Shown here piece by piece: positions 47,201 to 60,100 of a stretch of DNA of 64,000 bases. Origin of the DNA: Ifrita kowaldi. Lineage: Eukaryota > Chordata > Aves > Passeriformes > Cinclosomatidae. Each line of letters begins with the position of its first letter. The first letter of the stretch is position 1. Location: the NCBI GenBank assembly GCA_013398055.1, contig VZRS01006707.1:135963-199962 (forward strand), written 5' to 3'. The notes below the pieces were generated by a model. It saw nothing but the letters and a program-made list of their open reading frames with translations. It was not told the origin of the DNA and made no database searches. The translations under genes and the position numbers were made by a program.

Positions 47201-50200
47201 CAATGGGCTTTTCCTGTTGTGAAATGTGCCTGTGTTTCTGTGCACTTCTTCCCACAGAAACCAGCTGTGAGGGGAGAAGGAAGGTAGGCTGGCGGGAATC
47301 CCGGCATACTCACAGGGTGAGTCACAGGACCCAGTCAGTGTCTGGGAAGCAATCTTTGTCCTACTCTGCAGACAGAGCCACACTGAGCTTAATTTTTATT
47401 TTTTTTTATTCAAAAGAAAGGACATTTGCCTCATCATCAGTGTTCCTATTTATGCCATTGCCATCATGAAGAGTGTGAATCCTCTGCTCTGTTTTTCCTT
47501 ACCATCAGGAATATCACTTCTCCTAAACCTGATGCTCAATCCTGAACTAGCCACTTCAACTTTAAAGTCATTCCTTTTAAGGCAGTTTTTCCTAAAATAA
47601 TGAGGACTGAAGTAAATGGGAAGATAACTCCAGGTGTACAATGGGAAAGGTGTAGGGTAGGTATTTTTATTGGGGTAGAATAGGTGGTAAAGCTTTTGGA
47701 AACAAAGAGAGCTCATAAGAAGAAAATGGCAGACTGAAAACCCAGCTATCCTTTGATTACTATCAGACTCAAACATTGCTGCAGTCTTAGCATGCTAACT
47801 AACCACAATTATGGGTGCTTGTAAATAAGCAGTTTTCCTTCAGCTCCTGAAGATACTATTTTAGATGCTTATTTTTATCTAAGCTTTGCATTCATTTACC
47901 TGTACTGTTTGGTGTCAAAAATACTGATAAATGTTTTGTGATATATGTCTTCTATAGAATATCAAAACATAGGTCTTGTTAGCCTACAGCTTTATGACAA
48001 TAACTTTTAAAAGAAAAAGATCTCTTTTTTCCATAAAACAGATTTCCACTGGTTGCCATTTTCTTTAGTGTCAGTTACCATTTGATATCAATTCAGGCAC
48101 TTGGAGATCTTTGTGTGAAACTGGAAGTGCAGTCCAACTTCTTTGAAGTGAGTTTGTTTCATATAAATGTATTGAAATGTATGTTTTTTCAGAGTTCACT
48201 TATGATATTCTGAGTTTGCATTTTTCCCTTTTTTTTTCTTAAACCACAAAACATGTTAGGGGAACCAAACTGTAACCAATCTTTGGCTTTTTTTCAGATT
48301 TGTGATTTGACTCCCCAGCATGACTGTGGTGCTGCAGCTTTGTCAGTGCTGGAATCATGCTGTATGTGTGCTGTATTGATGATTACTAAACCATGTCATG
48401 TGTGGTGGGCTGTGCTGATTCTTGGTACCCGAAGGTCATCTTGACTTTGCTACTGCAGTGATGCCACACTGGGTCTCAAATGACTTTTACTTCAACACTG
48501 AAATAAAAATGCTGAGTGTTCACCACTAAATTTCATGGCAAAATTCAGTTTATTATTGCACAGTCATATAGTGTTGTCAGAAGCTTTAATCTCTGTTTAC
48601 AGCTGATTAGTCAAGAGTTTGGTGAGAAGTAAGTCCACACTTGGGATTCCACACTTTGTGTCCTCTGCCATGCTTCTCAGCTTTGTGTATGGGAGCCCCT
48701 GACATACACATCTCCCTAGAAAGGGTAGCTAGTTCCTCACCCTCGTGCTAATTCCAGGGGTGCTGTGAGTATCCAGCCTGGTTTTCATGTCCTTTGCAAT
48801 ATTTTTGGGCTGATGGACTTTGCAGACTTCACTGATTGCCCATTTACAGCAGGGATTTAGTGTATGCTGGGTGCATCTGGCTCCTGCAGAGCAAGGAGTG
48901 CCTCCCTTGCTCAGCAGGGAGCATCCTGTTGTATAGGGAGGTTTTAAATTTTTTTTTCTAAGTAATTAGAAACTTATCAGGGTGGAACTTGTGTACAAGA
49001 TAAGATCACTTGGCTTTTCTCATGGATGAAAAGTAATGTCTCTCTCCTAAGCAGGAGTAGCAGAAGAAGGTTGATAGGGTATTAAGAATACATTCATTTC
49101 ATCTTGTCTTATTAAAAGTGATGACTGCAACAATAATTTATACATTTTTTAATCAGGAAAGAATATGGAATAAAGACCTTCAGGCAACTTGTTTGTAATT
49201 CCCCCAAATGTACTCTGCCTCACTTAAAATTACTGCAAGAAGTTGATAAGTCTTTTTTGCTCTGCAAAATCAAAATGAAAATTGCTTTCCATTTTTTCAA
49301 CCTGGTTCTTCTGCCAGATTTGTTATGTTGGGAACATGATGTGGTGAAAAAGGCATCTGTAACCTCAGGCTCTCATGAAAAGGCCCATGTTTTATACATT
49401 ATTCTCTTCTCTTCGATGGATACCTTCTAGGAAATGTCTTTGTTAGTTGTTCTTTTTTTTCAGTATAGAAATACTGCTTCAACATGTTCTGTGCTGAAAT
49501 GTCAGCGTTGTGCTGTTGTGTAGGTGGTAGTATGTATTATACACAGTTTTCAAAACCTGAATAATCAGTGATGTGCATGACTTTGCCAGGGAAAACAAAT
49601 GGCTGTGTCATTTTGATTTCGGTATATCAAGAAAATGTAACCTATAAAAGTTAATTAGCATTCTTCCAGAAGGGGGTTGTTTAACTAACATCTTTATTTC
49701 CATGTTTTCAGTTTTGTCAGAAGTTGGAGGGGAGTGTTTTATTCTGTTGCTAATATATACCCATAGATTTGCAGAGTATTTCATGGAGTTTTATCTACCA
49801 TGCATCTGTCCTTCATTTCAGCAAACAGCTAGATTTTTCACTCACTTGAACAACCACTTAAATCCACTGAAAATTTTTATTCAGTCTTTCATGTAATTTT
49901 TTACGTAGTTTTTATAAATAAAATTCCTTGAGCCTTGTGGTGTTCACGTTATCTATCAAAATGAGGTTTTGCCAGTGATTTTAACAGGAGAAATCCTATC
50001 ATTTGTCATTGAAATCCTGACCATCTGCATCACTGGTCACTGCAGTGAGTTGGTGGTTCTTCACCTCTCATGGATTTGATTCTCTGGTAGGCTCAGTTCT
50101 TCCCATTCATCCTGGACATTATTGTCATTTGGCTCTATTGAATGCACAAAAGTTTCTGGTTTGAAATGAAACAGAAGTCTGGGCACCCATTATACTGAAT

Positions 50201-53200
50201 GAATCTCACTTTATTTTCCTGTATAACTCTGCAATTCATTAGCCTTCCTTCACCACTTTAGAAACTAACTGAGAGAAGATGTAGCTATTTGCACACCAGT
50301 ATTACATAACTGTGTGTTAAGATAAGTTACAAAAATTTGACAACAGGTTTCTCACACACTAAGTGGTTTAATAAACTCTGGGTACACTGAGGTCTTCCAA
50401 CACTGAAAAATCAAAGATGGATAAAATTTTCCTTTCACAGTAAAATTATGTTCGTAGCTTTACAAATATTATAGAAGTGGAGGTATTATTCTGGGTATTA
50501 CTTCTGGATGTTAATATTTACAAAAAGTGTTTTAAGAAAAACCAATTAATGGACAATTCTAATTTTTATTTTAATGAGGCCCTTATAGAAAACATAATCC
50601 TTAGAGGCCAAATTCTCAAGCCTGCTGAGGTACACTTGCTGTGTATCAAATCCTGCTTTAAATGCTGAAGTAAAGATAGTCTTGTGGATAACTTGGCTTC
50701 TTTTCCACTATTCTGTAAAAGCACACTTAAGCCTTTAATTTGGGAGTCAACTGTGATGATGTGTTACAAAATTATATATTGAAGTGTTTGGTGTCCTTTA
50801 ATGCAAAGCCTGGGTGGTGGCTGGACCCTAAAGCCTGTGCAGAGACTTCAGCTCCATAACTGCCTGTGAAACCACCTCTCCTCATTCCTTAACTGAGCCA
50901 CAGGGAGTTGGAGATCTCCAGGATTGGCTGAAAAAGTGATCAGGAGCAAATATTGGAAAGATAGTGGGATTTATTAGTCACAGTGAGGGAGAACTGAACA
51001 AATGGTGGCAGGGGGAGGGACTGGGGGCAAAGGAATTTGACAATTAACCGTCGATAGAAGACTGAATGGTAAATAAAGTGCTGTTGTTTCTGCCTTACTG
51101 TTTTTCAGAAGACATTTCTGTGTTGCCTCATTATGATTAGGCCTATTCTGAGCATAAGGTGTTTGCTTTTGTCATCTTTTGGAATATAAATCCAAGAGTC
51201 CGGGAGAGCATCTACTATGACTCTTTTCTAGAAATAGGCCTTAGCCTTTCACTTGGAGGTCCAATGCCAACATGTCTTTGGAGAGTATACATCTTGCAGA
51301 CCATCCCTGTGGCTTTCCTGGGAGCCAGATCATTTTGTTCCTCATCCTCTTGTTTAAAATGCCATGTTTATAGCAAGGGTTTGTTGTTTCCCTGTCACTA
51401 GTGGTTGCTATGTGTTTCTCCAAGATGAAAGCCTGCTCAGTTTTTTCATTTGTCTGAATTTTTGCAAGCTTCTTCATTTACCTGTGTGGTGGTTGATTCC
51501 CTTCCCTCTTTAGAGATAGTGTCTTTGTAAGAAGTTTTTTTGGGCTAAAGCCCTGTTTATGTAGGATTGAATTCAAGCCTTCCTTGGCTGATAACTAATA
51601 CCTTTCCCCATATTTCCAAGCCAGTATGCTTTCATAGAAAGTTTAGCTTTCCTTTTATATTTTTCACTGTTTCTAATATGCTTGTTCTAATTTTTAGTCC
51701 TACCAACCATTACCATGTTTTGAATTTTTTCCTGTGAGGGCTCCAAATGCCCATTTGCAATAAACTAACTGACTCAGGGCCTGAGAGATGTAGTTACAGA
51801 GGATTATTAATTGCAAAAGAGAACACCCATTAGAACTATCTTTTAATCTTTAAAGCAAGACTATGTATTTTTCATTATATCCATATAATGTCCCTTTCTG
51901 TCCTTTGTTTTTATTAGTAAATGTTTTTTTCAATTCTTTACTGGCCGAAGTTGTATAGTTTTCTAGACTTTGGCACTTTGGCTAATAGAAATCCAAATTC
52001 TCTTGAAGAATTCTAAATTTCATTTGCATTTTCTCTTTCTAATTTTGCTCTCCTGAGTTACAACTATTAGTCTTCCCTGTAACATTTGGAAACTGTTCTT
52101 TAAAGCTGTTGACTTTGGAACTGTCCATGTTGGACATAATCCAGGACATGGTTACTGATTACTGCAATACCAGCTTCCAGCCCAGTGATTTATTACATCT
52201 GTATGTCTGCATAGTTACTCTGTCTTGAACAGGGTATCTCTACTGATGATAATAGGTGAGAACTCTAATGGTGTTTTCTGACTGTCTGCCTGGCACCCAA
52301 AGAAAAGCCCCTTCACAGCAGAATCATTTTACTTCACACACTGGATGTGCATGAGTGCATCCCTACAGTGTGAGAAGAGCTTTACTAATGATGCACAGTT
52401 TCTTTATCAGCCCTTCATCCCCAAACCACTCAGGTGCAGAGCTGTAGCTATGAAACTACAGTGAAACTGGGCAGTATTGTGGCTTTGTTGGGCCATGGGA
52501 TCTGCAAAATACACACAGCCATGACCTTCCACCCCTCCGTGCCTTTGATGCAGAGTCCAGCACGAAGAACCAGCTTGGGAGTCCAGCTGGGTGTCGAGGG
52601 TACAGAGCAAGCACAGAGACAGCGTTCAGGAGCTCTCAGACATGTCAGCACCTGCCCTGCTGGCTGCCACAGCCTGTTCTGAGCTGTGCAGTTCCAGTGC
52701 TTTGCACTGCCCTCCAGCTTCATTGAGCTTCAGTGCTGGGAGTCGGGGAAGCCGCAGCTCTTGCAAATGAGACTTTGCTTTTTTATTGATACTGTGTAAT
52801 ATATGTAATTTAACCATCTATTTCAATTTCTTTTGAACTTTCAACTCTAAGGAATAGGTGACATTGGAAAAGTACTTAGAGCGCTGTATTTTTGTCTGCT
52901 TTGTACTGTACGATGCTAATGCCAGATATAATAGGAACAACTATAAGGCAAACTCAGTCATTTAAGGTCTTAAATGATGTGAATTTGCTGAGGAAGAGAG
53001 GTGAAAGACTGTTTCCAAGGTCTGGAACTGAGAATGGCAAGAATGGGTGGAAGGATGGGGAGCATGCCAGTGCCAGGATAGGCAGGCAGGAGGAGAGGGT
53101 AGTGCAGCTTATGGGATAGACCAATTCTTTGTGGGCATGGACAGGGTAATAAAGATTTGAACAGGAGCAAAGTTGAAAAATAGTGTCTCGTATGCACAAG

Positions 53201-53931
53201 TATCTCTGAAGGTGGGGTAGTCTTTTGGGTTTGGATTTGGGAGAAGGTGGAGGATCTGGAGGTGGGAGGAAGATAAAACACTCAGTCATTGGCTCAGGCT
53301 TCCTACAGGCTTGGGTTGTCTGAAAGTACTTTGGAAAAGCTCAAACAGACAAATATTCATGTGGTTAAGACACAGGATGGACAGGAAGATGTTTCCAAAG
53401 GCCTGAGAAGATTTATGTGCAGTTTAGTATTCTGTTCTTAAAATGGTGAATTTGCAGCAGAATATTAGTATGGGGAGGTCATGGACATTTGTTTTTGCAT
53501 TAGCACAGAATATGTTTAAACTTTCTGTCTCTCTAGACACATTTTCACATTCTGGGGTATTGTCATATTAGAGGAGAAGATGAGTTCTTGCTGTATTTGA
53601 GTTTGAATGAAGAACTATCAAGAAGATATCAGAGAGGAAAATAAAAGAGGAATTTCAATAATATGGTGGACATTTTTCTGGGCTAAATGTTCTATCGTAT
53701 GCAGTTAGTGACCTCACCAAAAAAACCCCAAAGTTCACATTTCCTTTGCCAAATATAAAAACCCTATGATTTCTACCTAAATATTCATTACAGTATTTTG
53801 TGCAATTCATAATGTCATTTTACCTCAAATAATGATGAAAAATGGATAGCTAATATATATGTGTATTAATGCCAAATGACATGAGCTTCCCTTTAAAAAG
53901 TTTTCTTGGAAAAAACAGCAGACTTCATCCC

Positions 53932-53954
53932 CTCCAGTCCTGAAAGGACTGGAG
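53932..53954. repeat. Perfect 10-bp snap-back palindrome, 3-nt loop
   Basis: CTCCAGTCCT (53932-53941), loop GAA, AGGACTGGAG (53945-53954). About 0.6 perfect stems of 10 bp or more with loops up to 10 nt are expected by chance per window of this size, so this is mildly unusual. It is not within a recognised repeat. Confidence 0.85.
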
Positions 53955-56690
53955 CTATTGCTCTATATAAAAATTATAAGTGACTATGAAACCTGTCTAT
54001 CTGAATTAACTGCATGAAATTAATTCCATGAGAAAGGGTTAATATGTCATTATTATAATAATTACAAGTCTTGGAAAAAGAAGCATTGCTAAGTGAGAAA
54101 AAAAGTGTTGCATTCAGTTCAAGCTCTTTTTGAGAGGTTGCATTTATTTTTTTGAAACTATTCTACATTTTACTTCTGTAGTTCTTCTGTATTTCAGTGA
54201 GAGGATGAAAAACATACCTTCCACAATGAACCCGTACCGTAATAAGAATAACAGAAATGGGCAATAGTGCCTTTATACTTCTATAGAAGTGTAACATTTA
54301 TTTTTATCTACCTATATATATAATATTTAAAACTAGTCCTTTCTCTCTTGTCAGTGTGCTGTGCCATATGGTGCCGAGCAACATGCCAGATGATAAAAAT
54401 ATTCCTAGAACATATGATATCATCAGTCAATTCAAGAGGGGTGAAACTTCTTGACCAAAGCATTTGTGGCTTTGATACATTTTTCTAGGTGTAAAGCGTA
54501 TATTTTGAAATGATGAAGTGTGTCCAAGAGGTCTCCTTTGAATTTGCATGAGCAAATTTTAAAATACCATCTTAGAACATTTTGCTTGTTGAAAAACAAG
54601 GAGACTAAATAAATTTTGTTTTAACAAAGGAATTCATGGCGAAGTAGCACTTCTTTTCATAGCAAAAAATGATTCACTACTTTCCTTTCAATATATATTG
54701 GTGATTGCTCTGGTGTTGGAACCATGCCACGAAGAATGGCGTCTCTCCATCTCCCTTCTCCACTTGCAGAGAAGTCAGGACATAGTGCTTGGTCAGAGGA
54801 CATTTGTATTTGGTGCAGACAGCTATCTGTACACAATTGAGAAAAGACCATGTGTCCCCAGGGAAAAAACCCCAAAACATGACAATATTAACTATTATGG
54901 TTTTCTACCAGAATAACTGAAGTAACTGAAGTTACTCTGATGTTAATTCTGGGGTATACTTACTTTATGTTGAGCCTGTTTCTTGTTTTTATCTGTTTGC
55001 ACAAAACACTGAAAAAGAGAAAGTGGAGTGTTTTCCCTTGGCAGCGGGAGTTGTGGTCAAGTGGCCTGCTCCAGGGAAACGGTGGGTCTTTCTTCAGAAA
55101 ATACTCCCAGGATGCTACAAAGCAAATACGAGACATTATGAGCTTTAGGGACAATGCTGCAGGAAAAGTGGCCTTTGTCATGGGCTGAGCAACATATACT
55201 GCAAATAGCAAACTTACAGGCCAGAAGTGCCTACACAGCCTGTGTCCTTAGCTGCCTGCCAGTCCTCTGTTTATTTTGTCTATGTCATGGGAGGAATATT
55301 AAGGAGAAAAGTCTCATGTTTGAGTTAGGACCTAAAAACTGTGCTAGTTGATTCATTGGTATCATGTCTGTGTCTCTTTCTTCCTTCTTGTCTTCCTTCA
55401 TCTGTTTCCTTGCAGTGTTTGCATTGTATCTGAGAATCTCCTTAGTTGTCAGGTCTGGGGTTCCTGGGTCAGTATTTATTTTTTACTCACCTTAAAACCT
55501 AAGCGTGTATTGTAGCACTCTCGTTCTGTATTCCCTGTTTTCAGATTTCCAGTCCTTAAGTCATCCTCACTTCCCCTCCTGTCAAAATATTTGTTAGGGA
55601 CTTGACTGACCTATTTGTGGTGAAAAAAATGCCTTACAAGAATTCTTGAATATCCCAGAATAAAGACCTCAGTTACACAAGGCATGGTTTAAAAGAAAGT
55701 GTCTGGTCTGATTGTAAGAATCTAATTTGTACAATGAATTACTTAATTGGGCCTGAACGAACAGTAGCATTCAGAAGTGTGGTTAAAAATCTGTTTTGCA
55801 CATTGGTGAGGCTCAAACCTCTGATGTTACAGTCTCACTAATTTTCCAGTCATCCATTAAGTTCCCAGAGGGATAGGATGTGTATTTATAACTAAAACCA
55901 TGAAAAATGTGTATGTGATAAAAAGGAGGGTTTGGGGTTTTTTTTTTGCACAATGTGAAGAGGGTAAAAAAGGTTTCAAAATAAAATTTATAAAACAGGG
56001 AACAAGATGTAAATGCTGTCATAAATTATTGTCTCTGTGGGTGCACACTCGGTAAGTGTGCTGTTGATGTAATGCAAAAAATGCCGTCTGTACTTCCAGT
56101 CTATACTTTTCACCCATTCCTTGTTGTGAGTACTCTTTTACATATATAATGGTTCTCCATAACAAGATCTTTAAACCCATTAACCCATCAGCAATTTGCT
56201 TTTACAGGTTAATATACTTACAAATTATTTTGTAATAGAATATCCTCATTAAAGGGCAGATTTATTAACAACGCCCCCTCCACAGCTCCCCCGTTTTTTT
56301 CTTTGAAACTTGATGACTTTAGTGCTTTTACAGTGACCAATTAGTTTGGCAAAAGGAGTGCTTTGCCTTGTGCTTGAACTTGTAGCCTTTTGAGTGTCTC
56401 CAGAGGTACATCACACCACAGACATTTTAATAACTCAGACACTGTATGGTTGTTCAGGTTTTAAATGTTTAATGCAGAACTAAATGGGGTGCAGATCCAG
56501 AATGAGCTAGATTATATCACCTTTCAGGATTCGTGGTTGTCTTCTGGAGAGCTGCATTTACCATGCCAACAGTATTTGCTCAGAGCTGCTGCTTACAGCT
56601 GTTCTTTTCCCAGACTCAGACTTGTTGTGCTCATCATTTATGAAACAGAACACATGACTTTTTTCCATGTATGCATTTGACAATATAACC

Positions 56691-57105
56691 ACAGAATCAC
56701 AGAATCAGTCAGGTTGGAAGGGACCAAAGTGGGTTATCTGGTCCAACCTCCCTGCTCAAGTGGGGTCATCTCAGAGCACATGGCACAGGACTGTGTCCAG
56801 GTAGTTCTTGAGTATCTCCAGTGATGGAGACCCCACAGCCTTTCTGGGCAATCTGTTCTGTTGCTCATCTGCACAGTGAGGAAGTTCTTCATGTTCAGGT
56901 GGAACTTCTGTGCATCAGTTGCTGCCCATTGCCTCTTGTCCTTTTGCTTGTCACCTACTCTTTATATACTCAGGCACATTAATGAGGTCCCCTCTCAGTC
57001 ACTGGGCCTGCTCCAGGAGCTCCATGTCTGTCTTGTACTGTGGAGCCCAGAACTGCACACAATACTCCAACCGTGGCCTCACCAGGGCTGAGTAGCAGAC
57101 TACTA
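56691..57105 (-). mobile_element. CR1 LINE, 3' part with internal deletion (antisense)
   Basis: Starts with the CR1 3' end CACAGAATCACAGAATCAGT at 56692, then GGTTGGAAGGGACC, GAGCACATGGCACAGGACTG at 56774, GAGTATCTCCAGTGATGGAG at 56810, GTTCAGGTGGAACTTCTGTG at 56894, CATTAATGAGGTCCCCTCTC at 56977 and GTGGAGCCCAGAACTGCACA at 57039, and ends near CCTCACCAGGGCTGAGTAG at 57076. About 100 bp normally lying between the CCTCTCAGTC block and the CTCCAGGAGCTCC block are missing. The 3' UTR differs from the copies at 35 and 43 kb, so it belongs to another CR1 subfamily. Confidence 0.93.
56730..57105 (-). pseudogene. CR1 ORF2 C-terminal remnant
   Basis: On the minus strand this encodes the last part of the CR1 ORF2 protein. 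Frameshifts and the internal deletion around 57000 remove the segment that would contain the LFSLEKRRL-type motif. Only the tail of the reverse-transcriptase protein is represented, without catalytic residues. Confidence 0.6.
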
Positions 57106-60100
57106 ATTCAAATACTGAAAATGCAGCCATCCCTCTTGTATTATTTCTTCTCCAAACCAAGATCAGAGGTACAGATTCTGTATCAGCAGTGGTGCAGCTG
57201 TGGGTATGAACTTGTCCTTTGCCTGCAAAGTCTGAATACGTTGCTGAGGTCTTCTAAGCCAAGGTGATCAGGGACAAGCCATGTTGCAAATGTGATCCAC
57301 TCTTCTCAGGAAGACAGAAGTAGCTGTCTGTATTTAAAAGTGAAAGACCTTAAATGATTTCTTAGTGGGGTTCAGATACCTAAAAATAATCTTTATCACT
57401 AACTTTAGGCTGAACTAGGCCAGTATGTCAGAGCAAAAGACATGTATGTAACTACTAACATGATCTATGTTCCATCTACTTCAAAAAAGAATAAAGCAAT
57501 ACTTAGTAACATTATACAATCATATTTCACCTCCTTTCTGAGGATCTTGTCATCACAGTAATTTGGGGCTAGACAGCATATTTGTCCATAACCCACTGAT
57601 GAGAGGAATGAGGCATGGATTGCGATTTTGAAGATGCTGTTAAAGGAAGTGGATGGGTTCTGAACTAGCATGGGGCCCAGCTGTGCAGTCACAGTTAGCT
57701 ACTGCAGGAGCCATGTCTAATCCATTGCCAATCCACGGCAATCCCATACATTGGATCAGATAATGGGCACTGGCTTCCGTATCCTAATATTTATTAATTT
57801 GATGTTTTGTTATTGTAGCCTGCAGACCATCTCAGTTAATTCTCAAGAAAAACCAACACAATGGGAAGAGAACCACTGTCTAAACAAGTAGGAGTTAATG
57901 AGGCCATGTGATGCTCCATGCAGCTCTGGGGCAGGAACCTGCCTGTAGACCATCTCAGCAGGTGCCCCTCTTGTATAAGCTCAGCTAGGCTGTTTCTGGG
58001 CTGCAGCTGGATTGTTTGCTATATAATGCGCCTAAAGAAAGCAAATCGGGCACAGTTTGCCATGGTATTATTATTTTTTAATGTTTGTGATGCAGTAAGT
58101 AAGCCTTCTCAACCTTAGCATGTGAAATATGCTCAATGGAGCTCTATACTCTCCTGAGTGGTGAAGAGTAACTGGAGACAGAAAAGCTCAGAAGTTATAG
58201 GCAGTGGTGAAAGGGATTGTGGGCCCTTATAACATTGAATACTCATTCTCATAAGAGATCACATTTTTAGAAGGTAGAGAAACACGGTTATGAGCACAAA
58301 AATAAGCAGATTTGTATGGGTTAGTGCACTTGGTTCACTACTCAAGCAAATGCATAATTCAGTACCTAATTACCTCTCCTGAAGTGTAGTTATGCAATGC
58401 ATCCACCCACTTGCTATAAACCTGAATGAAGATATAAGCTGCATATAGGTTGTTTACATTGCAAATCTCTGCCTCTTTTAGAAAACCCAACTTTTACTCG
58501 CTTCATATGAGCAGCTCAAAGGATTTTAAGAATTCATCTTAACAGAAAGCAGATGGTTTCAGAAAGCTGAAATGAAGAAGGAAAAGGAAGAAGCTGAACA
58601 TCAAAACTAAAATGTATAACATTAAGTGAAAACTACCACGGTGGATATTTTTTGTTTTTGAAGACAGGGGATTACACCAATTAGTTTTGTGTCCTGTTAT
58701 GCAAGTAAAAAGAAAGTGCTAAAGATGTTTTTAAAGAGATGGCTTTTTTTTTTTTTTTTTAATCTGTGAAATGCTCAACAATAAATTGCAGAGGTTAGCG
58801 TTGGTTGTCTGTCTCATTAGGAGATGGTGTCTGGTGGCTATACCTGTCTTTCCCCTAGCATGACCACTTGCAAAACCCCATGTTTCCTTCACTGTGCAGG
58901 ACCGTGGGGGCTCTTGTCTTAGTGCTAAGGTGAAAGAGGCCTTTACCTCCCATACAGGGGAATGCAAAATTCTCCAGTGTCAGCAAGAGAGCTGTGTCTT
59001 CCTGCTCAGTTCAACCTCCGTCTCCAAAGATATGTCCTGCCTCTATGAGACTCTGTGGTTAAGGAACTTCAAAAGGACACTTAACAGTCCTACTGCGAAA
59101 ATCAACAGACTGTTTTAAATTATCAGGAAGAGTAATTTTCTCTTTCAGCATCAATATTTCCTTATTAAAAGGAGAGGACAAGATTTAAATATAGCATAAA
59201 ACTTCCAATACTGTGTAGTATTTCTTGGAGGACTGTGTTTGCTATGTTTATTTGCCTCAGGGGTAACACTTTTTTATGTACATTGTGAGGCTCAATAGTC
59301 TGGCAGCGGCAGCGCTCAGAGTGCTTTTCTTGATACTGTGCATCTGTCTCTGTTATGGTATCTATAGCAAAGTTGGTAGGGAAGAAATAGATATTGAACA
59401 TGTCTCTGGACTCGGTTTTTCAGTGTTGCTGTAGTTGGGTTTTTCAGAGGGTCATGTTTAATTTTTGTGTTAAGGGAAAATACCAACCTTTTTTGCTTGT
59501 GGCTATTCTTAAAGAAAGAGTGATGAAAAAATCCCAGAGGAAATTTTGCTGTAAATACTGTGAGGATTAATTACTGCCTATTGCTTCTACATGCATAAAT
59601 AATCTTTTTGGGCTTGTGTGGGAAGGATCACGTGTGCTTTATTAATGATCAATATTTGGTCAACATGAATTTTTTATTATTTGAAACTTTTTTTTTCTAT
59701 TATGAACGGTTGGTCTCCTCTTAAGAACCAGAGGTAATTAATATAAGTATAGTCCATATTGTTCATATTTGACAATGTCATTACTGTCATTATGTTTTTT
59801 ACACTGAAAGTTCATCTTTAGATGATACAAGTATGATGGGTGTATCTTCTCCTTTCCACCTTCATTTCTACAGGGACTGACTTCCAGTGGCTACATGATG
59901 TTGCTGTTGTCACCTGTGCTGTGTGGACTTCCAGAGCAGAGCCTCAGCTTCCCAGTAGAAAAAGATTTCAAACCAGGGCACTATAAATTGCAGTGATGAG
60001 AGAATATTCAAATGCCCAGATAGGGGGAGCATTGATTGTGAAAGAAAGCTTTTGTTCTTTAAACTTCAGTCATGAGCAGGTGATTCCATTTTAAAAATAC

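Larger units (their letters stand above)
43406..56690. other. Unique non-coding DNA, no gene recognised
   Basis: T-rich on the plus strand with long T-runs (for example at about 45051, 47398 and 48950). Open frames are short. Those at 52407-52817 fall in a slightly GC-richer patch and overlap on both strands without domain content; those at 52954-53289 mirror a purine-rich stretch. Simple repeats and one hairpin are listed separately. Confidence 0.55.

Noticed and set aside
48253..48444. Open frame preceded by a T-run and CAG, considered as an exon
   Set aside because: The downstream donor is poor, the peptide is not recognisable, and T-run plus CAG combinations are common in this T-rich region.
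52407..52817. GC-richer patch with overlapping minus-strand frames, considered as a second gene start
   Set aside because: Few CpG dinucleotides, no GC boxes and no domain, so it is not a CpG island and not evidently coding.
58744..59100. Possible processed pseudogene next to a 17-nt T-run
   Set aside because: No coding similarity on the side expected for a retroposed copy; the run is better explained as a simple homopolymer.
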